64,000 nucleotides of DNA from Pedococcus sp. 5OH_020. Its GTDB lineage: Bacteria > Actinomycetota > Actinomycetes > Actinomycetales > Dermatophilaceae. Where the stretch lies: NCBI RefSeq assembly GCF_027812955.1, contig NZ_JAPYZV010000001.1, positions 719,610-783,609 of the forward strand, written 5' to 3'. The notes beneath the pieces were generated by a model that was given only the letters and a program-made list of their open reading frames with translations, was not told the DNA's origin and did no database searches. The position numbers and the translations under genes were made by a program. Shown here piece by piece: positions 1-14,782 of this stretch. Each line of letters starts with the position of its first letter. Within the stretch, counting starts at the first letter, position 1.

Positions 1-432
1 GAGGCGGCCAAGACCGCGAGGGTGACCGAGTCGAAGCCCAAGGCGGCCACCGGCCGCCCGGAGCTGACCGAGGCGGCGATCGTCGTCTCGGGCGGCCGCG
101 GCACCGGTGGCGACTTCGCGCCGGTGGAGGAGTTCGCCGACTCCCTGGGCGCCGCAGTGGGCGCCTCGCGCGCCGCGGTCGATGCCGGCTGGTACCCGCA
201 CACGTCCCAGGTCGGCCAGACCGGCAAGCAGGTGTCTCCGCAGCTGTACGTCGCCTGCGGCATCTCCGGGGCGATCCAGCACCGAGCCGGCATGCAGACC
301 TCGAAGACGATCGTGGCGGTCAACAAGGACGAGGAAGCCCCGATCTTCGAGCTCGTCGACTTCGGCGTGGTGGGGGACCTCTTCACGGTGCTGCCGCAGG
401 CGACCGAGGCGGTCAAGGCCGCAAAGGGCTGA
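1..432 (+). CDS. etfA: Electron transfer flavoprotein alpha subunit, C-terminal part
   Basis: The reading frame is already open at base 1, so the gene starts upstream of the window and only the last ~143 residues are seen. They form the FAD-binding domain of EtfA: GGRGTGG near the start of the domain, then the [11 protein letters not shown] segment and GISGAIQH, and a C-terminus with the [12 protein letters not shown] dimer segment. EtfA with EtfB passes electrons from acyl-CoA dehydrogenases to the quinone pool. In other actinobacteria etfBA lies just upstream of iscS-mnmA, as here. The GTG at 22 is internal and is not the start. Confidence 0.95.
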   Translation, partial: EAAKTARVTESKPKAATGRPELTEAAIVVSGGRGTGGDFAPVEEFADSLGAAVGASRAAVDAGWYPHTSQVGQTGKQVSPQLYVACGISGAIQHRAGMQTSKTIVAVNKDEEAPIFELVDFGVVGDLFTVLPQATEAVKAAKG

Positions 433-558
433 GCCCGCGCCGGGCACCACCGACGACGTACGGCAGAAGCGCAGGGCATCCATCCACGCCCGTGGCCGGG
501 CTCCCCGGGTCGAGGCCGCCGTCGGTGACGCCACACCCGGCGACGGGCTGTTGACGCG

Positions 559-564
559 TAAACT
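559..564 (+). promoter_or_regulatory. Putative -10 element (TAAACT) for iscS
   Basis: TAAACT ends six bases before the GTG at 571, with no Shine-Dalgarno sequence between, so transcription would begin at or next to the start codon. TTGACG at 551-556 lies too close to serve as its -35. Seen by eye only. Confidence 0.45.
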
Positions 565-570
565 TCGCGG

Positions 571-1758
571 GTGACCGCCTACCTCGACCACGCCGCCACC
601 ACGCCGATGCTGCCGTCGGCCATCGCGGCGATGACCGAGCAGCTGGCGGTGACCGGTAACGCATCCTCGCTGCATACCTCCGGGCGGCTCGCGCGCCGGG
701 TCGTCGAAGAGGCGCGGGAGCGGTTGGCGAAGGCGCTGGGAGCGCGTCCCTCGGAGGTGGTCCTCACCTCGGGAGGCACCGAGGCGGACAACCTGGCGGT
801 CGCCGGCACGTGGGCGGCTCGGCGCGCGGCGGACCCGGCGCGCGTGAGGATCGTCTCGAGCTCCATGGAGCACCACGCGGTGCTGGACTGCATCGAGCAC
901 CTGGTGACACACGAGGGCGCCAAGGTGACATGGGTGGACCCCGACCGCACCGGCCTGGTGAGCGAGGCCTCGGTACGAGCGGCGATCGAGCAGGACCCCG
1001 AGTCGGTGGCTCTCGTGACGGTCATGTGGGCGAACAACGAGGTCGGGACCATCCAGCCGGTGGCTGCACTGGCCGCGGTCGCGCACGAGTTCGAGGTCCC
1101 GTTCCACAGCGACGCCGTGCAGGCGGCGGGTCATGTCCCGGTCGACTTCTCGGAGTCGGGAGCGGACCTGCTCACCGTCACGGCCCACAAGCTCGGCGGC
1201 CCCCTCGGCGTGGGCGCCCTCCTGGCCCGACGTGACGCGGTACTGGTCCCGCAGACCTTCGGTGGGGGGCAGGAGCGCCAGCTGCGCAGCGGGACGCTGG
1301 ACGTCCCGGCCATCCGGGCCTTCGCCGTCGCCGTCGAGGAGTCGGTCGAACGGCTGTCCCTGGAGTCGCAACGCCTTGTCACGCTGCGGGACAGGCTCGT
1401 GACGTCCGCCCTAGGGCTGGGCTACGGGGTCGAGGTCACCGGCCCCTGGGAGCCCGGCGACGCCGTACGCCGGCTGCCGGGCAACGCGCACCTGCTCGTG
1501 CCCGGCTGCGAGGGCGACTCGCTGCTGTACCTGCTCGACGCCGCGGGAGTCGAGTGCTCCACCGGCTCGGCCTGCCAGGCCGGAGTCCCGCAGCCCTCCC
1601 ATGTGCTGCTCGCCATGGGTCTGCCGGAGAGTGTCGCCCGAGGCGCTCTGCGGCTCACGCTGGGACACACGTCCACCGACGCCGATGTCGATGCGGTGGT
1701 CGCCGCGCTTCCGCCGGCGATCGAGCGCGCACGGCGCGCGAGCGGGGCGGTGACCTGA
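571..1758 (+). CDS. iscS: Cysteine desulfurase (IscS/NifS family)
   Basis: PLP-dependent class V aminotransferase-fold enzyme that removes sulfur from L-cysteine as a protein persulfide for Fe-S clusters and tRNA thiolation. It has 395 residues, normal for the family. The start LDHAATTPM is typical. The PLP lysine is Lys207 in AHKLGGPLG, and the persulfide cysteine is Cys335 in [10 protein letters not shown]. It begins with GTG just after a TAAACT box. Its TGA overlaps the ATG of mnmA (TGATG), so the sulfur donor and the tRNA thiolase are translationally coupled, as their biochemistry suggests. The iscS name rests on synteny; it could equally be called a generic cysteine desulfurase. Confidence 0.93.
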   Translation: MTAYLDHAATTPMLPSAIAAMTEQLAVTGNASSLHTSGRLARRVVEEARERLAKALGARPSEVVLTSGGTEADNLAVAGTWAARRAADPARVRIVSSSMEHHAVLDCIEHLVTHEGAKVTWVDPDRTGLVSEASVRAAIEQDPESVALVTVMWANNEVGTIQPVAALAAVAHEFEVPFHSDAVQAAGHVPVDFSESGADLLTVTAHKLGGPLGVGALLARRDAVLVPQTFGGGQERQLRSGTLDVPAIRAFAVAVEESVERLSLESQRLVTLRDRLVTSALGLGYGVEVTGPWEPGDAVRRLPGNAHLLVPGCEGDSLLYLLDAAGVECSTGSACQAGVPQPSHVLLAMGLPESVARGALRLTLGHTSTDADVDAVVAALPPAIERARRASGAVT

Positions 1759-2843
1759 TGCGCGTCGTCGCGGCGATGTCCGGGGGCGTGGACTCCGCGG
1801 TGGCGGCGGCGCGCATGCTCGACGCCGGCCACGAGGTGGTGGGGGTGCACCTCGCGCTCTCGCAGAGCGCCGCCACCCTGCGCCAGTCCGCCCGCGGCTG
1901 CTGCACCATCGAGGACGCCGGCGACGCCCGGCGCGTCGCCGACATGCTGGGCATCCCCTTCTACGTCTGGGACATGGCGGCCCGCTTCGAGCGCGACGTC
2001 ATGGAGGACTTCGTCGCGGAGTACGCGTCCGGCCGGACGCCCAACCCCTGCCTGCGGTGCAACGAGAAGATCAAGTTCGCCGCCCTGCTCGACAAGGCGC
2101 TGGCCCTCGGGTTCGACGCTGTCGCGACCGGTCACTATGCCCAGGTGGTCACCCGGCAGGACGGCACGCGGGAGCTGCACCGAGCGGTCGACCACGCGAA
2201 GGACCAGTCCTACGTGCTCGGTGTGCTCGACGCCGCCCAGCTCGCCGGAGCGTTCTTCCCACTGGGAGACACCACCAAGCCGGACATCCGGGCCGAGGCA
2301 CGGGAGCGCGGCTTCTACGTGGCGAACAAGCCGGACTCGCACGACATCTGCTTCATCGCCGACGGGGACACCAAGGGCTGGCTGACCGAACGGCTCGGCG
2401 AGCACCCCGGGGATGTTCTCGACGCGGTGACGGGATCGGTGGTCGGCTCGCACACCGGCTCCTACGGGTTCACCGTGGGCCAACGACGGGGTCTGGGCCT
2501 TGCCCGCTCATCGCTCGATGGGGACCCGCGGTTCGTCGTGGGGGTCGACGCGGCGAGGAACACGGTGACGATCGGCACCGCCGACCTCCTCGGCGTGAAC
2601 GCGCTGCGCGGTGACCACGCGCGGTGGTGTGGACCTGCGCCGGAGGGCGTGGTCCCGGTCGGGGCGCAGGTTCGGGCGCACGGCGCAGAGGTTCCAGGGC
2701 TCGCCTGGGCCAGTGGGGACGAGGTCGAGGTGCGGCTGGAGACCCGGCTGCGCGGCGTCGCGCCCGGACAGTCCGTGGTCCTGTACGACGGCACGCGCGT
2801 GGTGGGGTCGGCGACCATCGCGTCGACCTGGCTCGCGAGCTGA
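1758..2843 (+). CDS. mnmA: tRNA-specific 2-thiouridylase MnmA
   Basis: Transfers sulfur to U34 of tRNA Lys, Glu and Gln, giving the 2-thio part of the wobble modification. The 361 residues begin with the PP-loop SGGVDS (8-13), which binds ATP and adenylates the uridine. The two catalytic cysteines are Cys98 in [12 protein letters not shown] and Cys198 in [23 protein letters not shown] follows in the central domain and a beta-barrel closes the protein. It starts inside the iscS stop codon and forms an operon with it. Confidence 0.96.
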   Translation: MRVVAAMSGGVDSAVAAARMLDAGHEVVGVHLALSQSAATLRQSARGCCTIEDAGDARRVADMLGIPFYVWDMAARFERDVMEDFVAEYASGRTPNPCLRCNEKIKFAALLDKALALGFDAVATGHYAQVVTRQDGTRELHRAVDHAKDQSYVLGVLDAAQLAGAFFPLGDTTKPDIRAEARERGFYVANKPDSHDICFIADGDTKGWLTERLGEHPGDVLDAVTGSVVGSHTGSYGFTVGQRRGLGLARSSLDGDPRFVVGVDAARNTVTIGTADLLGVNALRGDHARWCGPAPEGVVPVGAQVRAHGAEVPGLAWASGDEVEVRLETRLRGVAPGQSVVLYDGTRVVGSATIASTWLAS

Positions 2844-2847
2844 CGGC

Positions 2848-3306
2848 ATGCCGGGCAGGCACACCCGGCGGGGGTCGGCTCTCGACCGGGTGCGCGCCCT
2901 GTGCCTGGCATTCCCCGAGACGCAGGAGCGCCTCTCGCACGGAGAGCCGGCCTGGTTCGCCGGGGGCAAGAGGCTCTTCGTCGTGGCTGCGGACCATCAC
3001 CATGACAGCCGCGTGGCGTTCTGGGCGGCGGCACCCGAAGGGGTGCAGGAGTCGTGCACCGAGTCAGACCCGCGTCGCTACTTCCGACCACCGTATGTCG
3101 GTCCCCGTGGCTGGGTGGGCGTCTACCTCGATGTGCCGGACCTGGAGTGGGACCGTGTCGAGGAGATCGTCGAGGATGCCTGGCGGCTCATCGCTTCCCC
3201 ACGGCTGGTCGCGAGCTGGGAGGGGGCTTCGACGGCTCCGAGTGCTTCGACGGCTTCGCCGGCGGCGGACCGGACTGCGGGGAGGGTCAGCCGGCAAGGG
3301 CTCTGA
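2848..3306 (+). CDS. MmcQ/YjbR family protein
   Basis: A 152-residue protein of the MmcQ/YjbR fold (double-wing DNA-binding-like). Typical features are the N-terminal ALCLAFPETQERLSHGEPAWF, the GGKRLFVVAADHHHD beta hairpin and the GPRGWVGVYLD segment near residue 90. The molecular role of the family is not established. It starts with ATG five bases after mnmA and so belongs to the same transcript. The last ~25 residues are Ser/Ala/Thr rich and look disordered. Confidence 0.85.
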   Translation: MPGRHTRRGSALDRVRALCLAFPETQERLSHGEPAWFAGGKRLFVVAADHHHDSRVAFWAAAPEGVQESCTESDPRRYFRPPYVGPRGWVGVYLDVPDLEWDRVEEIVEDAWRLIASPRLVASWEGASTAPSASTASPAADRTAGRVSRQGL

Positions 3307-3339
3307 CGTGGGGGCGCAACGGCTGTCGCACCCTGTCGT

Positions 3340-3345
3340 TAGGCT
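3340..3345 (+). promoter_or_regulatory. Putative -10 element (TAGGCT) for the MetE-like gene
   Basis: TAGGCT followed by six bases and the GTG at 3352. There is no ribosome binding site in the gap. No convincing -35 is seen upstream. Confidence 0.45.
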
Positions 3346-3351
3346 TCGAGC

Positions 3352-4338
3352 GTGGCTCGCGCAACCGGCATCGGCTCCCTGCCCGGCACGGACATTCGCG
3401 AGGCGCTCCGGATGGTTCGCGACGTCCTGGGGGACGGGCACCTGCCGTACCTCCCCGAACTTCCCGCACGCGGTCCGGGAGCAGACCTGCTCGGGCGCGC
3501 GGCGGGCCTGCTGGTGGGCCTGCACGTCGACCTTCAGCCCGCCGGCTGGCGCTTCGTGGAGCGTGGTGGGCGCGATTCCCAGCGCACGCGAGCCCTCTGG
3601 CGTCAGGACCTCGACGAGCTTGCGGAGGCGTTCGACGGGTACGAGGGCGATCTCAAGGTGCAGTGCGCCGGGCCCTGGACGCTCGCAGCGGGACTGGAGC
3701 TCCAGCGTGGAGAGAAGGCGCTCGCCGACGCCGGCGCGGTCCGCGACCTCGTCGGCTCGCTCGCGGAAGGGCTCCGTCTGCACCTGGAGGAGGTCGCACG
3801 GCTGGTGCCGGGAGCCAGCCTGGTGCTGCAGCTCGACGAGCCTTCCCTGCCCGCGGTCCTGGCCGGACGTCTGCCAACAGCGTCCGGCTATGGCAGTCTG
3901 CGCGCGGTCGACCCGCAGACCGTCAGGACCGCGCTCGGCGAGGTCCTGGAGGTCGCGACCGACGGCGCTCGAACTGTGGTGCACTGCTGCGACCCCGCCG
4001 TACCGCTGCCGTTGCTTCGCGAGACGGGGACCGGCGCGGTCGCCATCGACGTGACAGGCCTGACGCCGGGGCGATGGGAGTCGGTCGCCGCGACGGTCGA
4101 GCAGGGGCTCGAGCTGTACGCCGGGTGCCTGCCCAGCGACGGGACGGGTACGGCTCGGAGCGCGGCGGACGTCGTCATTCGAGGCTGGCAGGGGGTCGGC
4201 CTTCCCTTGAGCGCCCTGGCCGAGGTGACCGCCACTCCGACCTGCGGAGTGCCGGGGCTCACACCCGAGGGGGCCTCGCGCGTTCAACGAACAGCGGTCG
4301 AGGTGGCCGAGCAGTGGTCCGAACGAGCCGAGAGCTGA
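3352..4338 (+). CDS. MetE-like (cobalamin-independent methionine synthase C-terminal) protein
   Basis: At 328 residues it matches only the C-terminal half of MetE, the zinc/homocysteine barrel, and lacks the N-terminal domain. Seen are GIGSLPGTD at the start, the LQLDEPSLP strand near 165, VVHCCDP, which keeps the H-x-C zinc pair, and a later Cys in YAGCLPS. Orthologs of this short form sit between mnmA and ligA in many actinobacteria (Rv3015c-like) and are labelled methionine synthase. Real methyl transfer from methyl-folate is unproven, and a different methyl donor or a zinc-thiol role is possible. Starts with GTG at 3352 behind a TAGGCT box. Confidence 0.85.
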   Translation: MARATGIGSLPGTDIREALRMVRDVLGDGHLPYLPELPARGPGADLLGRAAGLLVGLHVDLQPAGWRFVERGGRDSQRTRALWRQDLDELAEAFDGYEGDLKVQCAGPWTLAAGLELQRGEKALADAGAVRDLVGSLAEGLRLHLEEVARLVPGASLVLQLDEPSLPAVLAGRLPTASGYGSLRAVDPQTVRTALGEVLEVATDGARTVVHCCDPAVPLPLLRETGTGAVAIDVTGLTPGRWESVAATVEQGLELYAGCLPSDGTGTARSAADVVIRGWQGVGLPLSALAEVTATPTCGVPGLTPEGASRVQRTAVEVAEQWSERAES

Positions 4339-4346
4339 GCCGACGC

Positions 4347-9216
<4,870 letters not shown>

Positions 9217-9237
9217 CAGAAGCGAGGGGACGGCGCG

Positions 9238-9750
9238 GTGTCCGGCCCTTCCCAGCCGCCGACCCGGAGCGAGAGGTGGGAGATGATCGAGAAGCAGACG
9301 TACCTGCGGTTCTGCGACGGGGCCTTGTCCGCGATGCGGGACATCGTGGTGGGGCTCGGCGACGACCTGGCGAACACGCGTCCGCCGTTGTCGGGGGCGA
9401 ACAGCCCGTTCGCCATCCTGACCCACTGCCTGGGGGTCTGTGGCTACTGGGCCTCGACGGTGAACCTGGGCAGGGTCGTGCCGCGCGACCGGGAAGCGGA
9501 GTTCACCGCGCGAGGACCGGTGCTCGCGCTGGCCCGTGACACCGACGCCATGCGACGCTCGCTGGGGGAGTGGGTGGCCGATGTCGACCCGTTCGCAGCG
9601 CCTGCGATGGCACCCAGGTCGCCGGCCGGCACCGAGCCGGACTTCTTCACGGCTACCCAGGGGGCGGTCCTCCTCCACGTGTACGAGGAGCTGGCGCAGC
9701 ATCTGGGGCAGCTCGAGCTCACCCGCGACATCCTGCTGCACGGCCGCTGA
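9238..9750 (+). CDS. DinB-fold / DUF664 family protein
   Basis: A 170-residue four-helix-bundle protein of the DinB superfamily, which includes mycothiol-dependent maleylpyruvate isomerase and other thiol transferases. Candidate metal-binding histidines are in LTHCLGVCGYW (near 61) and in the helix LLHVYEELAQHLGQLELTRD near the C-terminus, giving an H...HxxxxxxxH pattern. The start GTG (9238) lies 21 bases after ligA; ATG at 9283, 15 codons later, is an alternative. The substrate is unknown; a mycothiol-dependent reaction would fit an actinobacterium. Confidence 0.8.
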   Translation: MSGPSQPPTRSERWEMIEKQTYLRFCDGALSAMRDIVVGLGDDLANTRPPLSGANSPFAILTHCLGVCGYWASTVNLGRVVPRDREAEFTARGPVLALARDTDAMRRSLGEWVADVDPFAAPAMAPRSPAGTEPDFFTATQGAVLLHVYEELAQHLGQLELTRDILLHGR

Positions 9751-9799
9751 CCGCGGTCCGGGGCACGGTGCCCCAGATCTGTGTCACCGCCGGGTGCCA

Positions 9800-9805
9800 T
9801 AGAGT
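9800..9805 (+). promoter_or_regulatory. Putative -10 element (TAGAGT) for prfB
   Basis: TAGAGT lies eight bases before the GTG at 9814, a slightly longer gap than at the other candidate leaderless genes of the window. No Shine-Dalgarno sequence is present. Confidence 0.4.
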
Positions 9806-9813
9806 TGACCCTC

Positions 9814-10929
9814 GTGGCCGTCGACTTTCCCCAGGAGATCAAGAACCTTCGCGCGACGATGGACTCGGTGCGCGAGGTGACGAACCTCACCGCGCTGCAG
9901 GCCCAGATCGCCGATCTCGAGTCCAGGGCCGCGGCCCCCAACCTGTGGGACGACCCCGAGGCTGCCCAGGCCGTGACGTCGGCGCTGTCCCGCGCCAACG
10001 CGGAGTACGAGCGCGTCACCGGCATGGACTCCAGGATCAACGACCTCGAGACCCTGGTCGAGATGGGCACGGAGGACGGCGGGGACGCCGAGACCATGGC
10101 AGAGGCGGAGAAGGAGCTCGCCGCCCTGCAGAAGGCGGTCGGCGAGCTGGAGGTTCGGACTCTGTTGTCGGGCGAGTACGACGAGCGGGCCGCAGTGGTG
10201 ACGATCCGCTCCGGAGCCGGTGGCGTGGACGCCGCCGACTTCGCCGAGATGCTGATGCGGATGTACCTGCGCTGGGCCGAGCGCCATGGTTACCCCACGC
10301 AGGTGATGGACACGTCGTACGCCGAGGAGGCCGGGCTGAAGTCGGCGACGTTCGAGGTCAACGTCCCCTACGCCTTCGGCAACCTCTCGGTGGAGGCGGG
10401 GACCCACCGCCTGGTGCGGATCAGCCCCTTCGACAACCAGGGCCGCCGTCAGACCAGCTTCGCGGCGGTCGAGGTCATCCCGCTCATCGAGCAGACCGAC
10501 CACATCGAGATCCCGGAGAACGAGATCAAGGTCGACGTGTTCCGCTCCAGCGGGCCCGGGGGCCAGAGCGTCAACACGACAGACTCGGCAGTACGCATGA
10601 CGCACCTGCCGACCGGGATCGTGGTGTCCATGCAGAACGAGAAGAGCCAGATCCAGAACCGGGCCGCGGCCCTGCGCGTCCTCCAGTCCCGCCTTCTCCT
10701 CCAGCGCCAGGCGGAGGAGGCGGCGGCAAAGAAGGAGATGGCCGGTGACGTGAAGGCGAGCTGGGGCGACCAGATGCGCTCGTACGTCCTACAGCCGTAC
10801 CAGATGGTCAAGGATCTGAGGACCGAGTACGAGGTGGGGAACCCGTCAGCCGTATTCGACGGCGACATCGACGGCTTCATCGAGGCCGGCGTCCGATGGC
10901 GCAAGGAGCAGGAGAAGGCGAACGCCTAG
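9814..10929 (+). CDS. prfB: Peptide chain release factor 2
   Basis: Class I release factor that reads UGA and UAA and triggers peptide release. Of 371 residues, the stop-codon-reading tripeptide SPF is at 204-206 (the RF2 form, not PxT of RF1) and the GGQ catalytic motif is at 249-251 in [11 protein letters not shown]. The open frame runs from GTG 9814 without an internal UGA near codon 25, so the autoregulatory +1 frameshift known from E. coli prfB is absent. A TAGAGT box lies just upstream and the gene precedes ftsE. Confidence 0.96.
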   Translation: MAVDFPQEIKNLRATMDSVREVTNLTALQAQIADLESRAAAPNLWDDPEAAQAVTSALSRANAEYERVTGMDSRINDLETLVEMGTEDGGDAETMAEAEKELAALQKAVGELEVRTLLSGEYDERAAVVTIRSGAGGVDAADFAEMLMRMYLRWAERHGYPTQVMDTSYAEEAGLKSATFEVNVPYAFGNLSVEAGTHRLVRISPFDNQGRRQTSFAAVEVIPLIEQTDHIEIPENEIKVDVFRSSGPGGQSVNTTDSAVRMTHLPTGIVVSMQNEKSQIQNRAAALRVLQSRLLLQRQAEEAAAKKEMAGDVKASWGDQMRSYVLQPYQMVKDLRTEYEVGNPSAVFDGDIDGFIEAGVRWRKEQEKANA

Positions 10930-10987
10930 AGCCGCCCGGCGCAACGCCGAGGAGGTGCCCCTGCGCGCCATGCCGAAGTGGGGAACC

Positions 10988-10993
10988 TATCCT
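10988..10993 (+). promoter_or_regulatory. Possible -10 element (TATCCT) for ftsEX
   Basis: TATCCT lies in the 141-base gap between prfB and ftsE. Transcription from it would give a leader of roughly 75 bases before the ftsE ATG. No clear -35 is seen, so this is tentative. Confidence 0.3.
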
Positions 10994-11070
10994 CGACAGC
11001 GTCGTGTGCCCCCGTGCCCGCGAAAGGTACGCCGTCCTGTCCCCGCCCCGTAAAGGCTGCACTGTCGCGC

Positions 11071-11760
11071 ATGATCCGTTTCGAGAACGTCAGCAAGGTC
11101 TACGCCCGGTCGACCCGTCCGGCGCTCAGCGACATCAACCTCGAGGTCGAGCGTGGGGAGTTCGTCTTCGTGGTCGGAGCGTCCGGCTCCGGGAAGTCGA
11201 CGCTGCTGCGCCTGGTGCTCAAGGAGGAGGGCATCACGCAGGGCACGGTGCTGGTGGCCGGCCAGGAGGTGGCGAGGCTGCCGCAGCGCAAGGTCCCCCG
11301 GCTGCGGCGTGAGATCGGCACGGTGTTCCAGGACTTCCGGCTGCTGCCCAACAAGACGGTGTACCAGAACGTGGCGTTCGCCCTTCAGGTGCTGGGCCGC
11401 TCCGGGCATGCGATCCGCCAGGTGGTCCCCGAGACCCTCGAGATGGTGGGGCTGGAGGGAAAGGAGAAGCGGCTTCCCCACGAGCTGTCGGGCGGCGAAC
11501 AGCAGCGCGTCGCCATCGCCCGCGCGTTCGTCAACAAGCCGTCGATCCTCCTGTGTGACGAGCCGACCGGAAACCTGGACCCGACGACCAGCCTCGACAT
11601 CGTGCGCCTCCTCGACCGGATCAACCGCACCGGGACCACGATCGTGATGGCCACCCACGACGATGACATCGTCAACCAGCTGCGCAAGCGGGTCGTCGAG
11701 CTCAGGAACGGCCACATCGTGCGTGACGAGAACAAGGGCGTCTACGGCAGCGGCACCTGA
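11071..11760 (+). CDS. ftsE: Cell division ATP-binding protein FtsE
   Basis: ABC ATPase of the divisome complex FtsEX, which couples ATP hydrolysis to activation of peptidoglycan hydrolases at the septum. The 229 residues carry Walker [10 protein letters not shown], the Q-loop VFQDFRLLP, the signature [15 protein letters not shown], Walker [13 protein letters not shown] and the switch His in MATHDD. FtsE family members are short single-domain ATPases, as here. It lies 53 bases before ftsX and is followed by a secreted peptidase that is the likely target. Confidence 0.96.
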   Translation: MIRFENVSKVYARSTRPALSDINLEVERGEFVFVVGASGSGKSTLLRLVLKEEGITQGTVLVAGQEVARLPQRKVPRLRREIGTVFQDFRLLPNKTVYQNVAFALQVLGRSGHAIRQVVPETLEMVGLEGKEKRLPHELSGGEQQRVAIARAFVNKPSILLCDEPTGNLDPTTSLDIVRLLDRINRTGTTIVMATHDDDIVNQLRKRVVELRNGHIVRDENKGVYGSGT

Positions 11761-11813
11761 CCGCGCCCCCGACACCCAGCCCGCTGCCACAGACCCGGAA
11801 GAGACCTCACCCC

Positions 11814-12722
11814 ATGCGACTGCAGTTCATGCTCAGCGAGATCTGGGTCGGCCTGCGCCGGAACCTCTCGATCGCCGTCTCGGTCATGCTCGTCACTACG
11901 GTCTCGCTGTACCTCCTCGGTCTGGGCCTGCTCGCCCAGCGCGAGGTGGACACGCTCAAAGGCTACTGGTACGACCGGATACAGGTCTCCATCTTCATGT
12001 GCGGCCAGGACTCGGCAGAGCCGAACTGCGGTGGCAAGGCCGTGACGGACGAGCAGCTGGCTGCGCTCAAGGAGCGCCTGGACCAGATGAAGCCACTGGT
12101 CAAGAACGTCTACTACGAGTCCGAGCAGCAGGCCTACGACCGGTTCCAGGAGCAGTTCCGGAACTCACCGCTGGCCGGGAACATCCGGGTCGGCGACATC
12201 CCGCAGAGCTACCGGGTGCAGCTGAGCGACCCCACGAAGTACGACGTGGTGGTGAGCGCCTTCGAGGGCGCACCAGGGGTGGGAAGGGTGCAGGACCAGC
12301 AGAAGACGCTCGACAAGCTCTTCACCGTGATGAACGGCATCACCATCGCCTCGCTCGTGCTGGCGTTCATCATGCTGGTGTGCGCCGTCCTGCTGATGGC
12401 CACCACCATCCGGCAGGCGGCGTTCACCCGCCGGCGTGAGACCGGCATCATGAAGCTCGTCGGCGCCTCGAACCTCACCATCAGGCTGCCGTTCGTCATG
12501 GAGATCGTGCTGGCGACGCTCGTGGGGGTCGGAGCCGCGGTGGGCCTGCTGTGGTCGACCATGCAGTACCTGGTGGTGCCGTACGTGGCGAAGGTGCTTC
12601 CGGACGTGGCGCTGGTGGGCGTCAGCGACGTATGGCTCATCGCCCCCTACCTCGCCGTGCTGATGCTCGCCATAGCGATCCTCACCTCCTGGGTGACGTT
12701 GTGGCGGTACCTCCGCGTCTGA
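11814..12722 (+). CDS. ftsX: Cell division permease FtsX
   Basis: Transmembrane partner of FtsE, 302 residues. It has the canonical topology: a first helix (AVSVMLVTTVSLYLLGLGLL), a large extracytoplasmic loop of ~140 residues rich in charged residues, then three helices near the C-terminus (LAFIMLVCAVLLMATT, VLATLVGVGAAVGLL, APYLAVLMLAIAILTSW). The extracellular loop contains a Cys pair (CGQDSAEPNC). This loop binds cell-wall hydrolases or their activators in other bacteria. ATG at 11814. Confidence 0.95.
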   Translation: MRLQFMLSEIWVGLRRNLSIAVSVMLVTTVSLYLLGLGLLAQREVDTLKGYWYDRIQVSIFMCGQDSAEPNCGGKAVTDEQLAALKERLDQMKPLVKNVYYESEQQAYDRFQEQFRNSPLAGNIRVGDIPQSYRVQLSDPTKYDVVVSAFEGAPGVGRVQDQQKTLDKLFTVMNGITIASLVLAFIMLVCAVLLMATTIRQAAFTRRRETGIMKLVGASNLTIRLPFVMEIVLATLVGVGAAVGLLWSTMQYLVVPYVAKVLPDVALVGVSDVWLIAPYLAVLMLAIAILTSWVTLWRYLRV

Positions 12723-12799
12723 GGACGCCGCGAGGCCCACCGGTCGCAGCGGTGCGTCCTCCCAGGCAAGCGCTGTTGTCTGTGTTACCAATGGGGCCT

Positions 12800-14188
12800 A
12801 TGAGCGCCAACTCGCCGCGTCGCCCGGTGCGCCTCGCCGTCCGGGCGACGATCTTCGGGCTCGCGGCCGCCTGCTGCGTCGGCCTGGCGCCCCCCTCCCT
12901 CGCGGCGTCGCCGGCGTCGACCGGCATCCTGAGCGGCGTCATGACCGGCGAGGCGGCCTCCCCGGTCGCGCGCACGCTCACCGGCATGCCGGCGGCGACC
13001 GACCCCGACAAGGCCAAGAAGCAGGTGGACAGGGAGGTCGCCGCGCTCAAGAACCAGCTGGAGGACACCTCCAGCAGCCTGCAGGCGGCGTACGTCGCCC
13101 TGCGTCAGACCCAGGCTCAGCTCCCCGCGGCGCAGAAGGCCCTCGACCGCGCCACGTCAGCGCAGGCACAGGCCGATGCGTTCAACGACGACATGGCGGT
13201 GGCCCTCGCCGTCGCCGAGGCCAACGAGGCCCGAGCCGTCGACCAGCTCGACGGGACGAGACGCAGCGTGGTGGACAGCCGGACCCGCATCGCGCGCTTC
13301 GCCTCGCAGCTCTACCAGGACCAGGGCATGGGGCAGCTCTCCGTCGCGCTGAACGCGACGTCGCCCGAGGACTTCGCGAGCCGGATCGCACTGACGGACA
13401 CGGTCATGGACGTGCAGCACCAGTCGCTGACCCGGCTCGCCACCGCGCAGGCGGATGCCACCGCTCAGGAGGCTCACCTCAAGGCCTTGCAGGCGCAGGT
13501 GGAGGCGTCCAAGAAGGCTGCGGAGGCCGCCTTGGCGAAGGCGACCCTGGCCCGGGCCGAGGCCGCGTCGGCCAAGCAGGCACTGGACAGCCTGGCCGCC
13601 CGGCAGGCCGCGCAGTCCCGCGCGCTCGAGGCGCAGAAGGCCGCTGAGAACCGGCAGCTCTCCAAGGCGCGACAGGAGCAGGCGCGGCTGCAGAAGGTCC
13701 TCATCGCCCGGGCCAAGGCTGCCAAGGCCGCTGCCGCCCGGCGGGCCGCCGCGCTGCGCAGGGCCGGCCGGAAGGTCCCACCCCCGCCGCGGGCCGACAA
13801 CTTCCTCTCCGCTCCCTCGGACGGCTGGATCTCCTCCGAGTTCGGGATGCGGTTCCACCCGATCCTGCACTACTGGCGCCTGCACGCAGGCCGGGACTTC
13901 GCGGCCGACTGTGGAACACCCATCCGGGCCGCGGCGCCGGGCCAGATCATCTCCGCCGGGTGGGGCGGCGGGTATGGGAACCGCATCATGCTGGACCACG
14001 GGATCGTGCGGGGAGTGGACCTCGTGACCACGTACAACCACATGAGCCGGTACACCGTGCGCAGCGGCCAGGTCTCCCGCGGCCAGGTCATCGGCTACGT
14101 CGGTACGACCGGCAGTTCCACGGGATGCCACCTGCACTTCGAGACCTACGAGGACGGCATCCCCAAGGACCCGCGCCGCTGGCTGTAG
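12800..14188 (+). CDS. Secreted coiled-coil M23 peptidase, probable FtsEX-controlled hydrolase
   Basis: A 462-residue exported protein: signal peptide (Arg-rich n-region, hydrophobic VRATIFGLAAACCVGLA, cleavage near SLAA/SPA), a long Ala/Gln/Lys-rich coiled coil from about 80 to 320, then an M23 (LytM) domain. The zinc ligands are intact: His362 and Asp366 in LHAGRDFAAD and His444-x-His446 in HLHFETY, so it should cleave peptidoglycan cross-bridges. The layout parallels EnvC and PcsB, the partners of FtsEX. ATG 12800 was chosen; ATG 12791, in frame three codons earlier, is equally possible. No good ribosome site is visible. Confidence 0.9.
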   Translation: MSANSPRRPVRLAVRATIFGLAAACCVGLAPPSLAASPASTGILSGVMTGEAASPVARTLTGMPAATDPDKAKKQVDREVAALKNQLEDTSSSLQAAYVALRQTQAQLPAAQKALDRATSAQAQADAFNDDMAVALAVAEANEARAVDQLDGTRRSVVDSRTRIARFASQLYQDQGMGQLSVALNATSPEDFASRIALTDTVMDVQHQSLTRLATAQADATAQEAHLKALQAQVEASKKAAEAALAKATLARAEAASAKQALDSLAARQAAQSRALEAQKAAENRQLSKARQEQARLQKVLIARAKAAKAAAARRAAALRRAGRKVPPPPRADNFLSAPSDGWISSEFGMRFHPILHYWRLHAGRDFAADCGTPIRAAAPGQIISAGWGGGYGNRIMLDHGIVRGVDLVTTYNHMSRYTVRSGQVSRGQVIGYVGTTGSSTGCHLHFETYEDGIPKDPRRWL

Positions 14189-14299
14189 CGTTCTCGGCGG
14201 CCATCGCGAAAGGAGGCCGCGGCATACCGCAGCCACCGGGTAGCGTTGCCTCGCCGAACGCGTCGGCCAAGCACGACCGCAGCGAGGGAGGGACCGACA

Positions 14300-14779
14300 G
14301 TGGCGAAGGACGCCGCCAGGGAGCAGGGCCGCAAGGTCGTGGCGAGCAACCGCAAGGCGCGCCACGACTACCTCATCGAGGACACCTTCGAGGCCGGAAT
14401 CGTCTTGATGGGCACGGAGGTCAAGTCGCTGCGGATGGGTCGCGCCTCGCTCATCGACGGGTACGCCACGTTCCGGGGGGACGAGCTGTGGCTCGAGGGC
14501 GTGCACATCCCCGAGTACGTGCAGGGCACCTGGACGAACCACACCCCCCGTCGTCGTCGCAAGCTGCTGCTGCACCGGACGGAGCTGGCCAAGATCCTGC
14601 GCAAGTCCTCCGACAGCGGGCACACCATCGTGCCGCTCCAGCTGTACTTCAAGGACGGCAAGGCCAAGGTCGAGATCGCCATCGCCAAGGGCAAGCGGCA
14701 GTACGACAAGCGCGAGGCCCTGCGCGAGCGGCAGGACACCCGCGACGCGCAGCGGGCCCTCAGCACCAAGAACCGCTAG
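14300..14779 (+). CDS. smpB: SsrA-binding protein SmpB
   Basis: Small RNA-binding protein that delivers tmRNA to stalled ribosomes. It has 159 residues. The core shows [16 protein letters not shown] and [14 protein letters not shown], followed by GMVL-type strands and a basic C-terminal tail ([15 protein letters not shown]) that reaches the decoding centre. Start GTG 14300 follows GAGGGAGGGA. Its RNA partner ssrA is at 21809-22175, about 7 kb away on the same strand. Confidence 0.96.
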   Translation: MAKDAAREQGRKVVASNRKARHDYLIEDTFEAGIVLMGTEVKSLRMGRASLIDGYATFRGDELWLEGVHIPEYVQGTWTNHTPRRRRKLLLHRTELAKILRKSSDSGHTIVPLQLYFKDGKAKVEIAIAKGKRQYDKREALRERQDTRDAQRALSTKNR

Positions 14780-14782
14780 CCG

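Noticed and set aside
9814..9900. Programmed +1 frameshift in prfB
   Set aside because: The frame is open from GTG 9814 to the stop with no early in-frame UGA and no CTTT-TGA slip site.
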